Part shown: positions 9,636 through 17,873 of the stretch, in pieces | How positions within the stretch are numbered: the stretch's first letter is position 1 | How the letters are laid out: each line of letters starts with the position of its first letter | From: Cognatazoarcus halotolerans | Lineage (GTDB): Bacteria; Pseudomonadota; Gammaproteobacteria; Burkholderiales; Rhodocyclaceae | DNA length: 64,000 bases | Assembly: GCF_009800965.1 (NCBI RefSeq) | Contig: NZ_WUAF01000004.1 | Coordinates: 1-64,000, forward strand | Direction: 5' to 3' | The notes under the pieces: generated by a model | The model's input: the letters and a program-made list of their open reading frames with translations, nothing else | What the model was told of the DNA's origin: nothing | The model's database searches: none | Program-made: the position numbers and the translations under genes

Positions 9636-9687
9636 TAAGTGAAAGCGCGTCTCTATATCACCAAACATCAGCTCCAAGGAGAATTCC

Positions 9688-10500
9688 ATGGCAATCCGCA
9701 AAATCATCGCTTCCTCGATCGCGATTGCAGCGCTCACGGCAGCAGCACCGGCATCGGCAATCGTTATCGGTGGCGTAGACTTCGGTCCTGACGGCGCTTC
9801 CCCGACCAATACGCACATCGAAACTACAACGGTTGCGGAAACCTTCATCAACGGCAGCGGCCAGACCTTGCTCGGCTACGGCCAGATCAATACCGTCAAT
9901 GGCAATCTGCTTTACGCAGGCACTGATCGGCTCTACTTCACCTTTGAATACACGTCGCAGAACTTTTCCGCTACAGACGTTGAATTCATTAATGGCACGA
10001 TCAATGTCTATCTCGGGGCAAACTTCAATCTGACGAGCCAATCGTCGGTGGCAAACCTCGCAACCATTCAAGGCTATAGCGAATGGGTCCGCTTCACCGG
10101 TCACGACTTTACGGCTACTGGTGCAGAACTGACCGCCAGCGGTGATCTGATCGGCTCGGCTCTGTCGTTCAAAGGGTCCGGTCTTGCTGATGTCGACACC
10201 ACCGGCGTCTTCGGACTTGCTGCCGTAGCATCGTTCCTCGATGCGAATTCGATCGCGGACTCGTTGGGTGGCTTCGCTGACATCTCGGTCAACACTTCGG
10301 GTGACAACCAGGTCTTGAACAGTCACGACGTGACCACCGGCTGTGCAGACGGAACCGCAGCTGCCGGCACGTGGTGTATTTCCGGTAGCGCGGACCTTCG
10401 CGGCAAGACTGTTACCGTTCCCGAACCGGCTTCGCTTGCTCTTCTGGGAATTGGCCTCTTCGGTATCGCGGCAGCACGGCGCAATCGCAAAGCAGCCTAA
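9688..10500 (+). CDS. PEP-CTERM sorting domain protein (secreted, exosortase substrate)
   Basis: The 270-residue protein has a cleavable signal peptide (about 1-24, ending APASA). A Ser/Thr/Asn/Gly-rich, beta-strand-like middle follows, with only two cysteines. The C-terminal sorting signal spans about 244-270: VPEPASLALLG, a hydrophobic helix, then the basic tail ARRNRKAA. Exosortase is expected to cleave near the PEP motif and hand the protein to the cell surface or exopolysaccharide matrix. AAGGAG precedes the ATG. The gene is monocistronic, with its own sigma-54 promoter and a strong terminator. The middle part resembles no enzyme I recognise. The exosortase is not encoded in the window. 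Confidence 0.94.
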   Translation: MAIRKIIASSIAIAALTAAAPASAIVIGGVDFGPDGASPTNTHIETTTVAETFINGSGQTLLGYGQINTVNGNLLYAGTDRLYFTFEYTSQNFSATDVEFINGTINVYLGANFNLTSQSSVANLATIQGYSEWVRFTGHDFTATGAELTASGDLIGSALSFKGSGLADVDTTGVFGLAAVASFLDANSIADSLGGFADISVNTSGDNQVLNSHDVTTGCADGTAAAGTWCISGSADLRGKTVTVPEPASLALLGIGLFGIAAARRNRKAA

Positions 10501-10519
10501 TCGATCCCAAGGGATTCTG

Positions 10520-10551
10520 GCGGCGGCAGGGTAACCTGCCGCCGCTTTTTT
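10520..10551 (+). terminator. Rho-independent terminator after the PEP-CTERM gene
   Basis: GCGGCGGCAGG, loop GTAA, CCTGCCGCCGC, followed by six T. The 11-bp perfect GC-rich stem isolates the PEP-CTERM transcript from the nitroreductase-like gene downstream. Confidence 0.93.
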
Positions 10552-10624
10552 GTTGCACAATTTTCCTTTCCGGAATATGACATGAGTTATTGTCGAGCCG
10601 TCATGAACGATTGGAGCTTAAGAG

Positions 10625-11650
10625 ATGACCGCCTCTACATTAGCGGCGGCCCTAGCGGCCCCCTCTGCCGACAACTCACAACACTGGCGTTTCGATTTGT
10701 GCGGCGACACCCTCTCAGTCTCCTATCGGGCTCGGCATGGGCTTGATCCATTCGGATCTCAGGGCCATGCGACGCTCCTTGGCATAGGCGCCGTAGCAGA
10801 GAATCTTTCACAGAACTCAAAAACGGACTCTGATGCGCTCCGCTGGGCATCGGAATCTGCCTGCGGGCCCTATTTCTCGTGGCACATCGACAGACGCGAA
10901 CTCAATGAGCGTGCGAATCAAGCTGTACTCTCGCGGCATACAAATCGCTTCAAATATGGCACAGAGGCGCCGCAGACCAGCGCTCTCGAGTCATTGATAG
11001 CCAGCACAGAGGGAACGGCAAGAATTCAAGTACTACCTGCCGGCAAAGCGTTCGACGATCTGAGTGAAGTCACGCGAACTTGCTGCATGGCCCGATTCTG
11101 CAACAGAGAGCTCCACGATTGGCTCATGGGCAGTCTCAGATTTTCGAGAGGCGAAATCGAAGCAGGTGACGGCTTGGACGTCAATACGATCGATCTACCT
11201 CCCGGCGGCGCATCATTCATGCATCTAGTCAGCGACTGGAAACGCATGGCCCTTCTGAACCGCCTCCAGATCTATCGACTCATGGCGGACATGGAGGTGC
11301 GCAAACTGCGCAATGCATCGATGCTGGTCTGTGTGGTAGGCCCCGGGGGCTACCGTGATTCGCTGGATGCCGGCAGACTGATGCAGCGTGTATGGATCGA
11401 GCTAAACAAGCAGGGATGGGGCGTTCATCCATTCTACGTCGTGGCAGACCAGCAAACGCGCCACATCGCCCATCGTATTCCGACCGACTGGGCACGCCCC
11501 GTCGGCCAGGCACTGGACGACTTGCCCGGCATCCTTTCGCTCGACGCAAACGAGCGCCTGCACATCGTGCTGCGTGTCGGGCGTCCTCTTGTAAAAAGCC
11601 CCCCCCGCTCGCGGCGACTGCCCGTGGAAAGGCTCCTTATCTCCGAATAG
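10625..11650 (+). CDS. Nitroreductase-like flavoprotein
   Basis: The protein has 341 residues. Its N-terminus has APSADNSQHWRF (12-23), the nitroreductase-fold signature usually seen as APSgxNxQPWrF, and a later VVGPGGYRDSLDAGRLMQRVWIELN-like stretch (quoted in part) that corresponds to the conserved helix lining the flavin site. It is longer than ordinary nitroreductases (about 200 residues) and has little else I recognise. GGAG sits 8 bases before the ATG. It converges on a ThiF-like gene 44 bases away. I recall that Mycobacterium tuberculosis Rv1355c (MoeY) joins a ThiF domain and a nitroreductase-like domain in one chain, so these two genes may be a split version. Whether it oxidises or reduces a substrate is unknown. 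Confidence 0.72.
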   Translation: MTASTLAAALAAPSADNSQHWRFDLCGDTLSVSYRARHGLDPFGSQGHATLLGIGAVAENLSQNSKTDSDALRWASESACGPYFSWHIDRRELNERANQAVLSRHTNRFKYGTEAPQTSALESLIASTEGTARIQVLPAGKAFDDLSEVTRTCCMARFCNRELHDWLMGSLRFSRGEIEAGDGLDVNTIDLPPGGASFMHLVSDWKRMALLNRLQIYRLMADMEVRKLRNASMLVCVVGPGGYRDSLDAGRLMQRVWIELNKQGWGVHPFYVVADQQTRHIAHRIPTDWARPVGQALDDLPGILSLDANERLHIVLRVGRPLVKSPPRSRRLPVERLLISE

Positions 11651-11694
11651 GCCATCCCTCTGCCCAGGCAGCCCCAACCGACGAAAGAACGCCA

Positions 11695-12558
11695 TCAACG
11701 CATCGCTGCAAGCTGGCGCCGGGCGATTGCGAGCATCATGCGCTGAAGTGGATTGCGCGCCCCTCCGGGGCGCCATGTCTTCACGAAGCGATTGCGATAC
11801 GCATCAAAGTGGTAGCCATGAGGCGCGAACGGCACGCCTCCTCTATCCAGAAGCAGCTTGGCAGATTCTGTCGCGACCACCCCGGCACATAACTGACAGG
11901 CCATGATCGTCGAAGGCCCCCTATGCTCGGCGAGATCCACTCTGGATTGATCAACCAGGTAAGAACGCTGGAGCATTGCAGGCGAGAGCCCGATCATGAA
12001 CCGCAGGGCCATTTCCGCCTCGTCTTGACCCTCCAATCCGAAATAGTCTTCGAAGGACATCCCTCCTGGAGCAAAACAGAGGAAGGCAGTGCCCATACCA
12101 AGGGGTGCAGCCGTCACGGCAGGAACACCCAATCGGTTGCAGGCAGCAAATGTCGCTCGCCGCGCCTCGAAGGCGAAGAAATCGAGACCATCCACATAGA
12201 GATCGACGCCATCAAGAAATTCATCAAGGTTCTCGGTTGACACGCCCGAGCCAAACACACGCACATCCAACTGCGGATTGACATCGAGCGCCATCTCCTT
12301 GAGGACGGCGGCTTTTGGACGCCCGACGGTAGACATCATCGCGCCCGCTTGTCGATTGAAATTTACGATGTCAAAGGTATCAAAGTCGGCAATATTGAAC
12401 GCCCCTACGCCCAAGCGTGTGAGCGTAAGCAGGTGAACGCCACCGACACCACCCATACCCGCAATTGCTACCCTTTTCTTTCGAAGCGACGCCTGCTCGA
12501 TCTCCGTCAACCAGCCAATATTCCGCGAGAAAGCTGCTTCGTAATCGAATTCGGCCAT
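11695..12558 (-). CDS. ThiF/MoeB/E1-like adenylyltransferase family protein
   Basis: The 287-residue protein has the nucleotide-binding glycine loop GMGGVGG (34-40), the acidic/NRQ motif in ADFDTFDIVNFNRQ (57-70) and the downstream GRPKA. These are ThiF/MoeB/E1 features for adenylating a carboxylate, often the C-terminus of a small carrier protein. A CQLC pair at 221-224 could hold a catalytic cysteine or half a zinc site; the second CxxC of MoeB is not seen. No ThiS, MoaD or ubiquitin-like gene is nearby, so the substrate may be a small acid or a peptide. It is convergent with the nitroreductase-like gene and divergent from the permease genes. Confidence 0.85.
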   Translation of the reverse strand: MAEFDYEAAFSRNIGWLTEIEQASLRKKRVAIAGMGGVGGVHLLTLTRLGVGAFNIADFDTFDIVNFNRQAGAMMSTVGRPKAAVLKEMALDVNPQLDVRVFGSGVSTENLDEFLDGVDLYVDGLDFFAFEARRATFAACNRLGVPAVTAAPLGMGTAFLCFAPGGMSFEDYFGLEGQDEAEMALRFMIGLSPAMLQRSYLVDQSRVDLAEHRGPSTIMACQLCAGVVATESAKLLLDRGGVPFAPHGYHFDAYRNRFVKTWRPGGARNPLQRMMLAIARRQLAAMR

Positions 12559-12629
12559 TCTCCAGACGCCCCTTCAGTTTGTTCGTTCGAAGCCGCTATC
12601 ATAAGCAATCGAACACTTTATGCCAGTCC

Positions 12630-13868
12630 ATGCTTCCTGATCGTATTGCCACGATCCTGCGTCAGTTCATGCTCGCGGCACGCAACCTTACCCGCCAACG
12701 TAAACGCAGCGCGCTTGCTTTGGCTACCGTCGGTGGGGGCGTAGCTGCATTTGTACTGGCCGGTGGATTCATCAACTGGATATTCCAGGATCTCCGCGAG
12801 TCCACCATCCATTCGCAGTTGGGGCATATCCAGATAACACGGCCGGGATACTTCGAATCGGGTCTCGGCGACCCATATCGGTATCTTTTGCCGGACCGCC
12901 TGGAAAAAGCGGTTGTACAAGCCAAACATGTCGTGACGGTCGCGCCAAGGCTCGCGTTCAGCGGTCTCCTTAGCAAGGGCGACGAAACGATTGCCTTTCT
13001 CGGCGAAGGCGTAGACCCACTTGCCGAGAAAGGCATCAGTCGGTCAATAACGATCATCGACGGTCACGACATGTCGTCGCCGACCGCCCGTGAGGTACTC
13101 GTTGGCGAAGGTCTTGCGGCAAATCTGGGCGCCCGTGCCGGCGATACCGTCGTACTCCTCGTAACAACCGCTGACGGGGGCATCAATGCAGTCGAAGTGA
13201 AGATCAGCGGGATATTCGCTACCGTGGCCAAGGCTTACGATGACACGGTGCTGCGAGCCCCGATCTCGGTCGCGCGGGATTTGATGCGAGTACAGGGTGC
13301 CACGAGCTGGGTCGTGCTGCTATCCGACACCAAGAGTACCGATTCCGCCATGGCATCCTTGAGCGCGGTGCTTTCCGCCAGTGAATATCAACTTCACCCC
13401 TGGTATTCGCTCGCGGATTTTTATAACAAGACGGTCGAACTATTCTCGAAGCAGATCGGCGTCGTACGCCTGCTGATCGCGCTGATCGTGGTACTAAGCA
13501 TCTCGAATACGCTATCAATGTCGGTCATGGAGAGAACAACCGAGATCGGCACGTCCATGGCCATTGGCGTTCGACGCAGTGGCATCCTTGGTCTTTTTCT
13601 GTCCGAAGGCGTCTTGCTCGGTATCGCCGGCGGATTAATCGGGGTTGCCTTGGCGTTGGTAATCGGCACCATCGTTTCTGCCGTGGGAATTCCGATGCCT
13701 CCTCCTCCGGGCATGGCCCGCGGTTACATCGGAGAGATCGCGATATCGCCAGCACTCGTGATCGACGGCTTCGTGCTTGCCTTCACGACCACGCTGCTCG
13801 CGAGCATCTTTCCTGCGTGGAAGGCCTCCAGAATGAATGTTGTAGACGCGCTTCGCCACCAACGATGA
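12630..13868 (+). CDS. FtsX/LolC/MacB-type ABC transporter permease, copy 1
   Basis: The protein has 412 residues from ATG 12630. One transmembrane helix lies near 27-50, followed by a periplasmic MacB-PCD-like domain (about 50-280). Three C-terminal helices (about 284-308, 335-362 and 375-398) form the FtsX core, ending VVDALRHQR. The permease family moves lipoproteins, lipids, peptides or drugs with a separate ATPase. Its last bases overlap the next permease gene in an ATGA, so the two are translationally coupled and likely form a heterodimer. No ABC ATPase or membrane-fusion protein gene is adjacent. A longer upstream frame overlaps the ThiF gene on the other strand and was not used. Confidence 0.9.
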   Translation: MLPDRIATILRQFMLAARNLTRQRKRSALALATVGGGVAAFVLAGGFINWIFQDLRESTIHSQLGHIQITRPGYFESGLGDPYRYLLPDRLEKAVVQAKHVVTVAPRLAFSGLLSKGDETIAFLGEGVDPLAEKGISRSITIIDGHDMSSPTAREVLVGEGLAANLGARAGDTVVLLVTTADGGINAVEVKISGIFATVAKAYDDTVLRAPISVARDLMRVQGATSWVVLLSDTKSTDSAMASLSAVLSASEYQLHPWYSLADFYNKTVELFSKQIGVVRLLIALIVVLSISNTLSMSVMERTTEIGTSMAIGVRRSGILGLFLSEGVLLGIAGGLIGVALALVIGTIVSAVGIPMPPPPGMARGYIGEIAISPALVIDGFVLAFTTTLLASIFPAWKASRMNVVDALRHQR

Positions 13869-15088
13869 ACCGCATGCTCTTCACTCTCGCGTTGCGCAAC
13901 GTGTTACGCCAGAAACTGCGTACTTCGATGACGCTTACCGCAATTGCCTTTGGTGTTGCCGGCCTCATCCTGTCAGGGGGCTTCATCAAGGACATTTTCA
14001 TTCAGTTGGGAGAAGCAATCATTCACTCCCAAACCGGCCATATCCAGGTATTCAAGAAAGACTTTCTGGACAAGGGGAGCAGAAAGCCCGAGAAGTACCT
14101 GATTCCTGACTCAGCAGCGGTTGCAGGACGTCTTGAAACGATCGATTCGGTTGACTCGGTCTCAGAGCGTCTTAATTTCAGCGGCCTGCTGAACAACGGC
14201 CGACGGGATCTGGCGATCATCGGCGAAGGAATCGAGGCCGAAAAGGAAGCGCAACTTGGCACATACCTTACGATCACCGATGGGCGCCAACTCACTGATT
14301 CGGACCGTTTTGGCCTGCTGGCAGGCCAGGGCGTTGCGCATGCTCTCGGGATCAAACCAGGTGATCATGTAACCTTGGTTCTGAATACTGCCGATGGGGC
14401 ACTGAACTCGATAGAGTTCGAAGTGGTCGGCATATTTCAAAGCTTCTCGAAAGATTTTGATGCCCGAGCAATCCGTATCCCACTCGCAGCCGCGCGGGAA
14501 CTGCTGCTCACGGACGGCGCCAACCTGATGGTTCTGACGCTGCACGACACTGGTGCGACGGATAGCGCCTACGCTCAAGTGATGCAGCAGATCGCAAACG
14601 GACCACTGGATGCCAGACACTGGCGCCAGCTTTCGGATTTTTACGACAAGACCATCCAGCTCTACGATCGCCAATTCGGTGTCCTGGAATGGATCATCAT
14701 GTTCATGGTTCTGCTATCGGTCATCAACAGCATCAATATGAGCACCTTCGAGCGACAGAGCGAGCTGGGCACATTGCGGGCACTTGGGAACCGCCCCAAG
14801 GACGTCTTCCGCTTACTGATGGCGGAAGGGTTAGTCCTGGGGATCACGGGTGCGAGTATCGGTGTACTTCTGGGTATCGCTGTCGCTCTGCTAGCGTCTG
14901 CAATAGGCATACCGATGCCGCCACCGCCAAACGCGAACGTCGGCTACACTGCATTCATACGCATAGTCCCGGAAATTGTCATAAAAGCTTGGCTGATCGG
15001 GCTCGCCGCGACCGTCCTCGCAGCGACGCTTCCCGCACGCCGCACTGTCAGAACACCGATCGTCGATGCGCTTCGCCAAGGCGTCTGA
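13865..15088 (+). CDS. FtsX/LolC/MacB-type ABC transporter permease, copy 2
   Basis: The 407-residue protein is a paralogue of the preceding permease. Both share SGGFI-like ends of helix 1, IHSQxGHIQ after it, IPMPPPP before the last periplasmic stretch, and a VDALR C-terminus. Topology is one N-terminal helix, a periplasmic domain and three C-terminal helices. The start ATG 13865 overlaps the stop of copy 1 by 4 bases. The acyltransferase gene follows 20 bases downstream, so the permeases and that enzyme are probably one transcript. Export of an N-acylated product is a reasonable guess but not shown by the sequence. Confidence 0.9.
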   Translation: MNRMLFTLALRNVLRQKLRTSMTLTAIAFGVAGLILSGGFIKDIFIQLGEAIIHSQTGHIQVFKKDFLDKGSRKPEKYLIPDSAAVAGRLETIDSVDSVSERLNFSGLLNNGRRDLAIIGEGIEAEKEAQLGTYLTITDGRQLTDSDRFGLLAGQGVAHALGIKPGDHVTLVLNTADGALNSIEFEVVGIFQSFSKDFDARAIRIPLAAARELLLTDGANLMVLTLHDTGATDSAYAQVMQQIANGPLDARHWRQLSDFYDKTIQLYDRQFGVLEWIIMFMVLLSVINSINMSTFERQSELGTLRALGNRPKDVFRLLMAEGLVLGITGASIGVLLGIAVALLASAIGIPMPPPPNANVGYTAFIRIVPEIVIKAWLIGLAATVLAATLPARRTVRTPIVDALRQGV

Positions 15089-15108
15089 GGCGAACCCCAG
15101 GAAAATCC

Positions 15109-15858
15109 ATGTCAATTCTCGAAGCATTCAATCTGGGCCAGGGCTTCAAGAAATACTTTTCCATCGAGGCCGCATCTTCCGATAGCGTGCGCGACGAGGT
15201 CTTCCGCGTCCGCCATGAAGTTTACTGCGAAGAACTCGGCTTTGAGCCGGTTCGGCCGGATCGCCGGGAAACCGATGATTACGATGCTCACAGTATTCAC
15301 TGCCTGCTCCGTACCTCGACCGAGCCATCGCATCCGGTCGGCTGCGCTCGGCTCGTGCTTGCAAATTCGCACGATCCCGCCGCGCCACTCCCGTTTGAGC
15401 GGACGTGTGCGGCAACGCTGGACCGGTCGATCATCGATCCTGCAAAGATTCCGCGGGAAAAGATTGCCGAGGTTTCGCGACTCGCTGTCAGATCACATTT
15501 TCGCCGACGCAAGGGAGAGAAACAGGCTGCCGTCGTGCTGCAGGACGAAGACTTCGGCTCCGCAGAGCAGCCTCGCTTTCCCTATATTCCGATCGGCCTT
15601 TATCTCGGCGCAGTCGCCATGGCAAAGCGACGCGGTATCGAAACGCTGTTCGTGCTGACGGAACCACGCTTGCAATCCCACTTTGCGAAACTTGGGGTAA
15701 AGATTCAACAGATTGGCGGCCCCGTCGAACATCGCGGTATCAGAGTGCCATCAATGATGGACGTAAATGGGATTATCAAGGGCCTGCGCTTCCTCGTGAA
15801 ACCGGTCTGGAACGTGGTGCAGGATGAGATTTCGGCGAGCGACAACGAAGTGTCGTGA
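15109..15858 (+). CDS. PEP-CTERM/exosortase system-associated acyltransferase (N-acyl amino acid synthase family)
   Basis: The protein has 249 residues with a GNAT/autoinducer-synthase-like fold. The diagnostic N-terminal run VFRVRHEVYCEELGFEP lies at about 28-44, followed by VGCARLV and EVSRLAVRSHFRRR. It matches my memory of the exosortase-associated acyltransferase family, related to FeeM-type long-chain N-acyl amino acid synthases that use acyl-ACP. Published work linked such synthases to PEP-CTERM/exosortase genes. It is last in an operon with two permeases and lies 5 kb from a PEP-CTERM gene. The acceptor amino acid cannot be told from sequence. Confidence 0.88.
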   Translation: MSILEAFNLGQGFKKYFSIEAASSDSVRDEVFRVRHEVYCEELGFEPVRPDRRETDDYDAHSIHCLLRTSTEPSHPVGCARLVLANSHDPAAPLPFERTCAATLDRSIIDPAKIPREKIAEVSRLAVRSHFRRRKGEKQAAVVLQDEDFGSAEQPRFPYIPIGLYLGAVAMAKRRGIETLFVLTEPRLQSHFAKLGVKIQQIGGPVEHRGIRVPSMMDVNGIIKGLRFLVKPVWNVVQDEISASDNEVS

Positions 15859-15892
15859 CGGGCCGTAACAGCGGCAACCGGGCTTTCACATG

Positions 15893-15917
15893 AAAAAGGG
15901 CCGCACGCGCGGCCCTT
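15893..15917 (-). terminator. Hairpin terminator between the acyltransferase gene and prpE
   Basis: AAGGGCCGC, loop ACGC, GCGGCCCTT gives a 9-bp perfect stem. The run of A at 15893-15897 becomes a T run on the minus strand, so it terminates prpE best; it may also stop the convergent acyltransferase transcript. Confidence 0.85.
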
Positions 15918-15941
15918 GGTCTTATTGATCCGAAGTCCTGC

Positions 15942-17831
15942 TCATTGACTGAGTGCGGCCTTGATCTGTTCCAGCGTCGAAGGATCGTCGATGGTCGTCA
16001 GGTCGCCGGCATCCCGCCCTTCTGCAAGCGCCTGGATCGAGCGCCGCAGCATCTTGCCGGAGCGCGTCTTGGGAAGACCGCCGATGAAGTGCACCCTGCC
16101 AGGTCGTGCAATTGCACCAAGCAGACTGTCGACCTTCTTCATCACTTCCTTCTCGAGCGCCGCACGCTTTTCCGGCGTATCAACCACCGACGCATCCTTC
16201 ACCACGGCAAACGCCATCGGCATCTGGCCCTTGAGTTGATCCGCCACCCCCACCACCGCGACTTCAGCAATTGCCGGGTGGGCTTGAACGGCTTCTTCGA
16301 TCTCTCGGGTACCAAGGCGGTGGCCCGCGACGTTGATCACGTCATCCATTCGGCCGAGGATCGTGTAGTAGCCTGCCTCGTCATGAATGCCCCAGTCCGA
16401 GGATGAGTAGATGACCGGATCGCTGAAAGTGCTGAAGTAGGTAGACACGAACCGGTCGTCCTGCCCCCAGACTGTGGAAAGACAACCGGGCGGTAGCGGC
16501 GGAACGATCCCAACGATGCCCTTCTCGTTGGCACCGGCTTCCGAACCGTCCTCCCGGAACAGACGAAGATCGTAGCCATACACGGGGAAGGCCGGCGAAC
16601 CGAGCTTGATCTTGCTGTCCTCGACGCCACGGCAGATCGCCAGCATCGGCCACCCTGTTTCTGTCTGCCAGTAATTGTCGATCACCGGAATCCCGAGCTC
16701 ACCCATGATCCACTCGTGCGACGTTTCATCGAGCGGTTCGCCGGCAAGGAACAGATGCTTGAGCGAGGAGAGATCGTATTTCTTGAGGAAAGCCGGATCC
16801 TGCTTCTTGAGCACGCGGACGGCGGTCGGCGCCGAGAACATCACGCTGACCTTGTACTTCTCGACGATCTGCCACCAGATACCCGCATCAGGTCGCAGCG
16901 GCGTTCCCTCGTACATGATCGTCGCCATGCCCGCTAGCAGCGGGCCATAGATGATGTATGAGTGCCCTACCACCCAACCGATATCAGAGGTTGAGAACAT
17001 GGTCTCGCCCTCTTCGCCGGTGAAAATGTGCTTCATCGACGCGGTCAGCGCTACCGCGTATCCGCCAGTGTCGCGCTGAACCCCCTTAGGCTTGCCGGTC
17101 GTACCCGAGGTATAGAGGATATAGCTCGGCTCGGACGACTCGACCCAAGTCACTGGGACCCGCGCATCCATATGTCGAGCACGAAGCGCGGCGTAATCCA
17201 CGTCCCGCCCCTCGACACTGGTAAACCCCTTGTCGAGCCCGCGATTGACGATCAAGACATTCTTCGGCGGAAATTCGGCCAGCGAGCAGGCCTCGTCAAC
17301 CAGATGCTTGTACGGCACCGGCTTGCCGTTGCGCATGCCTGCGTCGGCCGAAATCATGAGCACGGGTTTGGCATCATCAATCCGGGTGGCAAGAGAGCCT
17401 GCAGCGAAGCCACCGAACACGACCGAGTGGATTGCACCGATACGCGCACACGCCAGCATTGCAAACGCGGCTTCGGCGATCATCGGCATGTAGATCAGTA
17501 CACGATCGCCCTTCTTGACGCCGAGCTCCTGGTAGATCGCTGCCATGCGTTCCACCTCGGTCTGCAACTCGGCAAACGAGTAGACCTTCTCCTCGTCGGT
17601 TTCGGTGGAAATGTAGATCAGGGCCTTGTCGTTCGGCCGCTTCGCTGCATGCCGGTCGACAGCGTTGTAGCAAAGATTGGTTTCTCCACCCTTGAACCAC
17701 TTCACGAACGGCGGATTCGAGAAATCGCAGATCTGCTGCGGTGGTTTGTTCCAATGCACCAGTTCGGCCTGTTCGGCCCAGAATTCGTCGCGCTTGTCGA
17801 TCGAGCGGCGATGAAAATCGCTATAAGTCAT
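15942..17831 (-). CDS. prpE: Propionyl-CoA synthetase
   Basis: The 629-residue protein is an AMP-forming acyl-CoA synthetase of the PrpE/acetyl-CoA synthetase type. It has an N-terminal ACAS extension, YTSGTTGKPKGV near 245, WQTETGWP (rather than the WQTETG-G of acetyl-CoA synthetase) near 395, SSSDWGIHDEAGYY near 480, and PKTRSGKMLRR with the catalytic, usually acetylatable lysine near 594. Length and the TETGWP motif favour propionate over acetate. It activates propionate to propionyl-CoA. A receiver protein gene and an acrylyl-CoA-reductase-like gene lie upstream on the same strand. Confidence 0.95.
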   Translation of the reverse strand: MTYSDFHRRSIDKRDEFWAEQAELVHWNKPPQQICDFSNPPFVKWFKGGETNLCYNAVDRHAAKRPNDKALIYISTETDEEKVYSFAELQTEVERMAAIYQELGVKKGDRVLIYMPMIAEAAFAMLACARIGAIHSVVFGGFAAGSLATRIDDAKPVLMISADAGMRNGKPVPYKHLVDEACSLAEFPPKNVLIVNRGLDKGFTSVEGRDVDYAALRARHMDARVPVTWVESSEPSYILYTSGTTGKPKGVQRDTGGYAVALTASMKHIFTGEEGETMFSTSDIGWVVGHSYIIYGPLLAGMATIMYEGTPLRPDAGIWWQIVEKYKVSVMFSAPTAVRVLKKQDPAFLKKYDLSSLKHLFLAGEPLDETSHEWIMGELGIPVIDNYWQTETGWPMLAICRGVEDSKIKLGSPAFPVYGYDLRLFREDGSEAGANEKGIVGIVPPLPPGCLSTVWGQDDRFVSTYFSTFSDPVIYSSSDWGIHDEAGYYTILGRMDDVINVAGHRLGTREIEEAVQAHPAIAEVAVVGVADQLKGQMPMAFAVVKDASVVDTPEKRAALEKEVMKKVDSLLGAIARPGRVHFIGGLPKTRSGKMLRRSIQALAEGRDAGDLTTIDDPSTLEQIKAALSQ

Positions 17832-17873
17832 TGTTTCCTCTCCCAGTATTTCCCTGCTATGTCGAAAGATTTT

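Larger units (their letters stand above)
9182..9687. other. Long non-coding interval between dxs and the PEP-CTERM gene
   Basis: These 506 bases hold no convincing gene. An open frame at 9217-9642 has no ribosome site, no recognisable domain and unlike composition. The last 150 bases contain candidate activator sites and a sigma-54 promoter, listed separately. Nothing was recognised in the first 350 bases. Confidence 0.7.

Noticed and set aside
9217-9642. 141-codon open frame in the dxs to PEP-CTERM gap
   Set aside because: No ribosome site, no recognisable family, and it runs through the sigma-54 promoter and its upstream sites.
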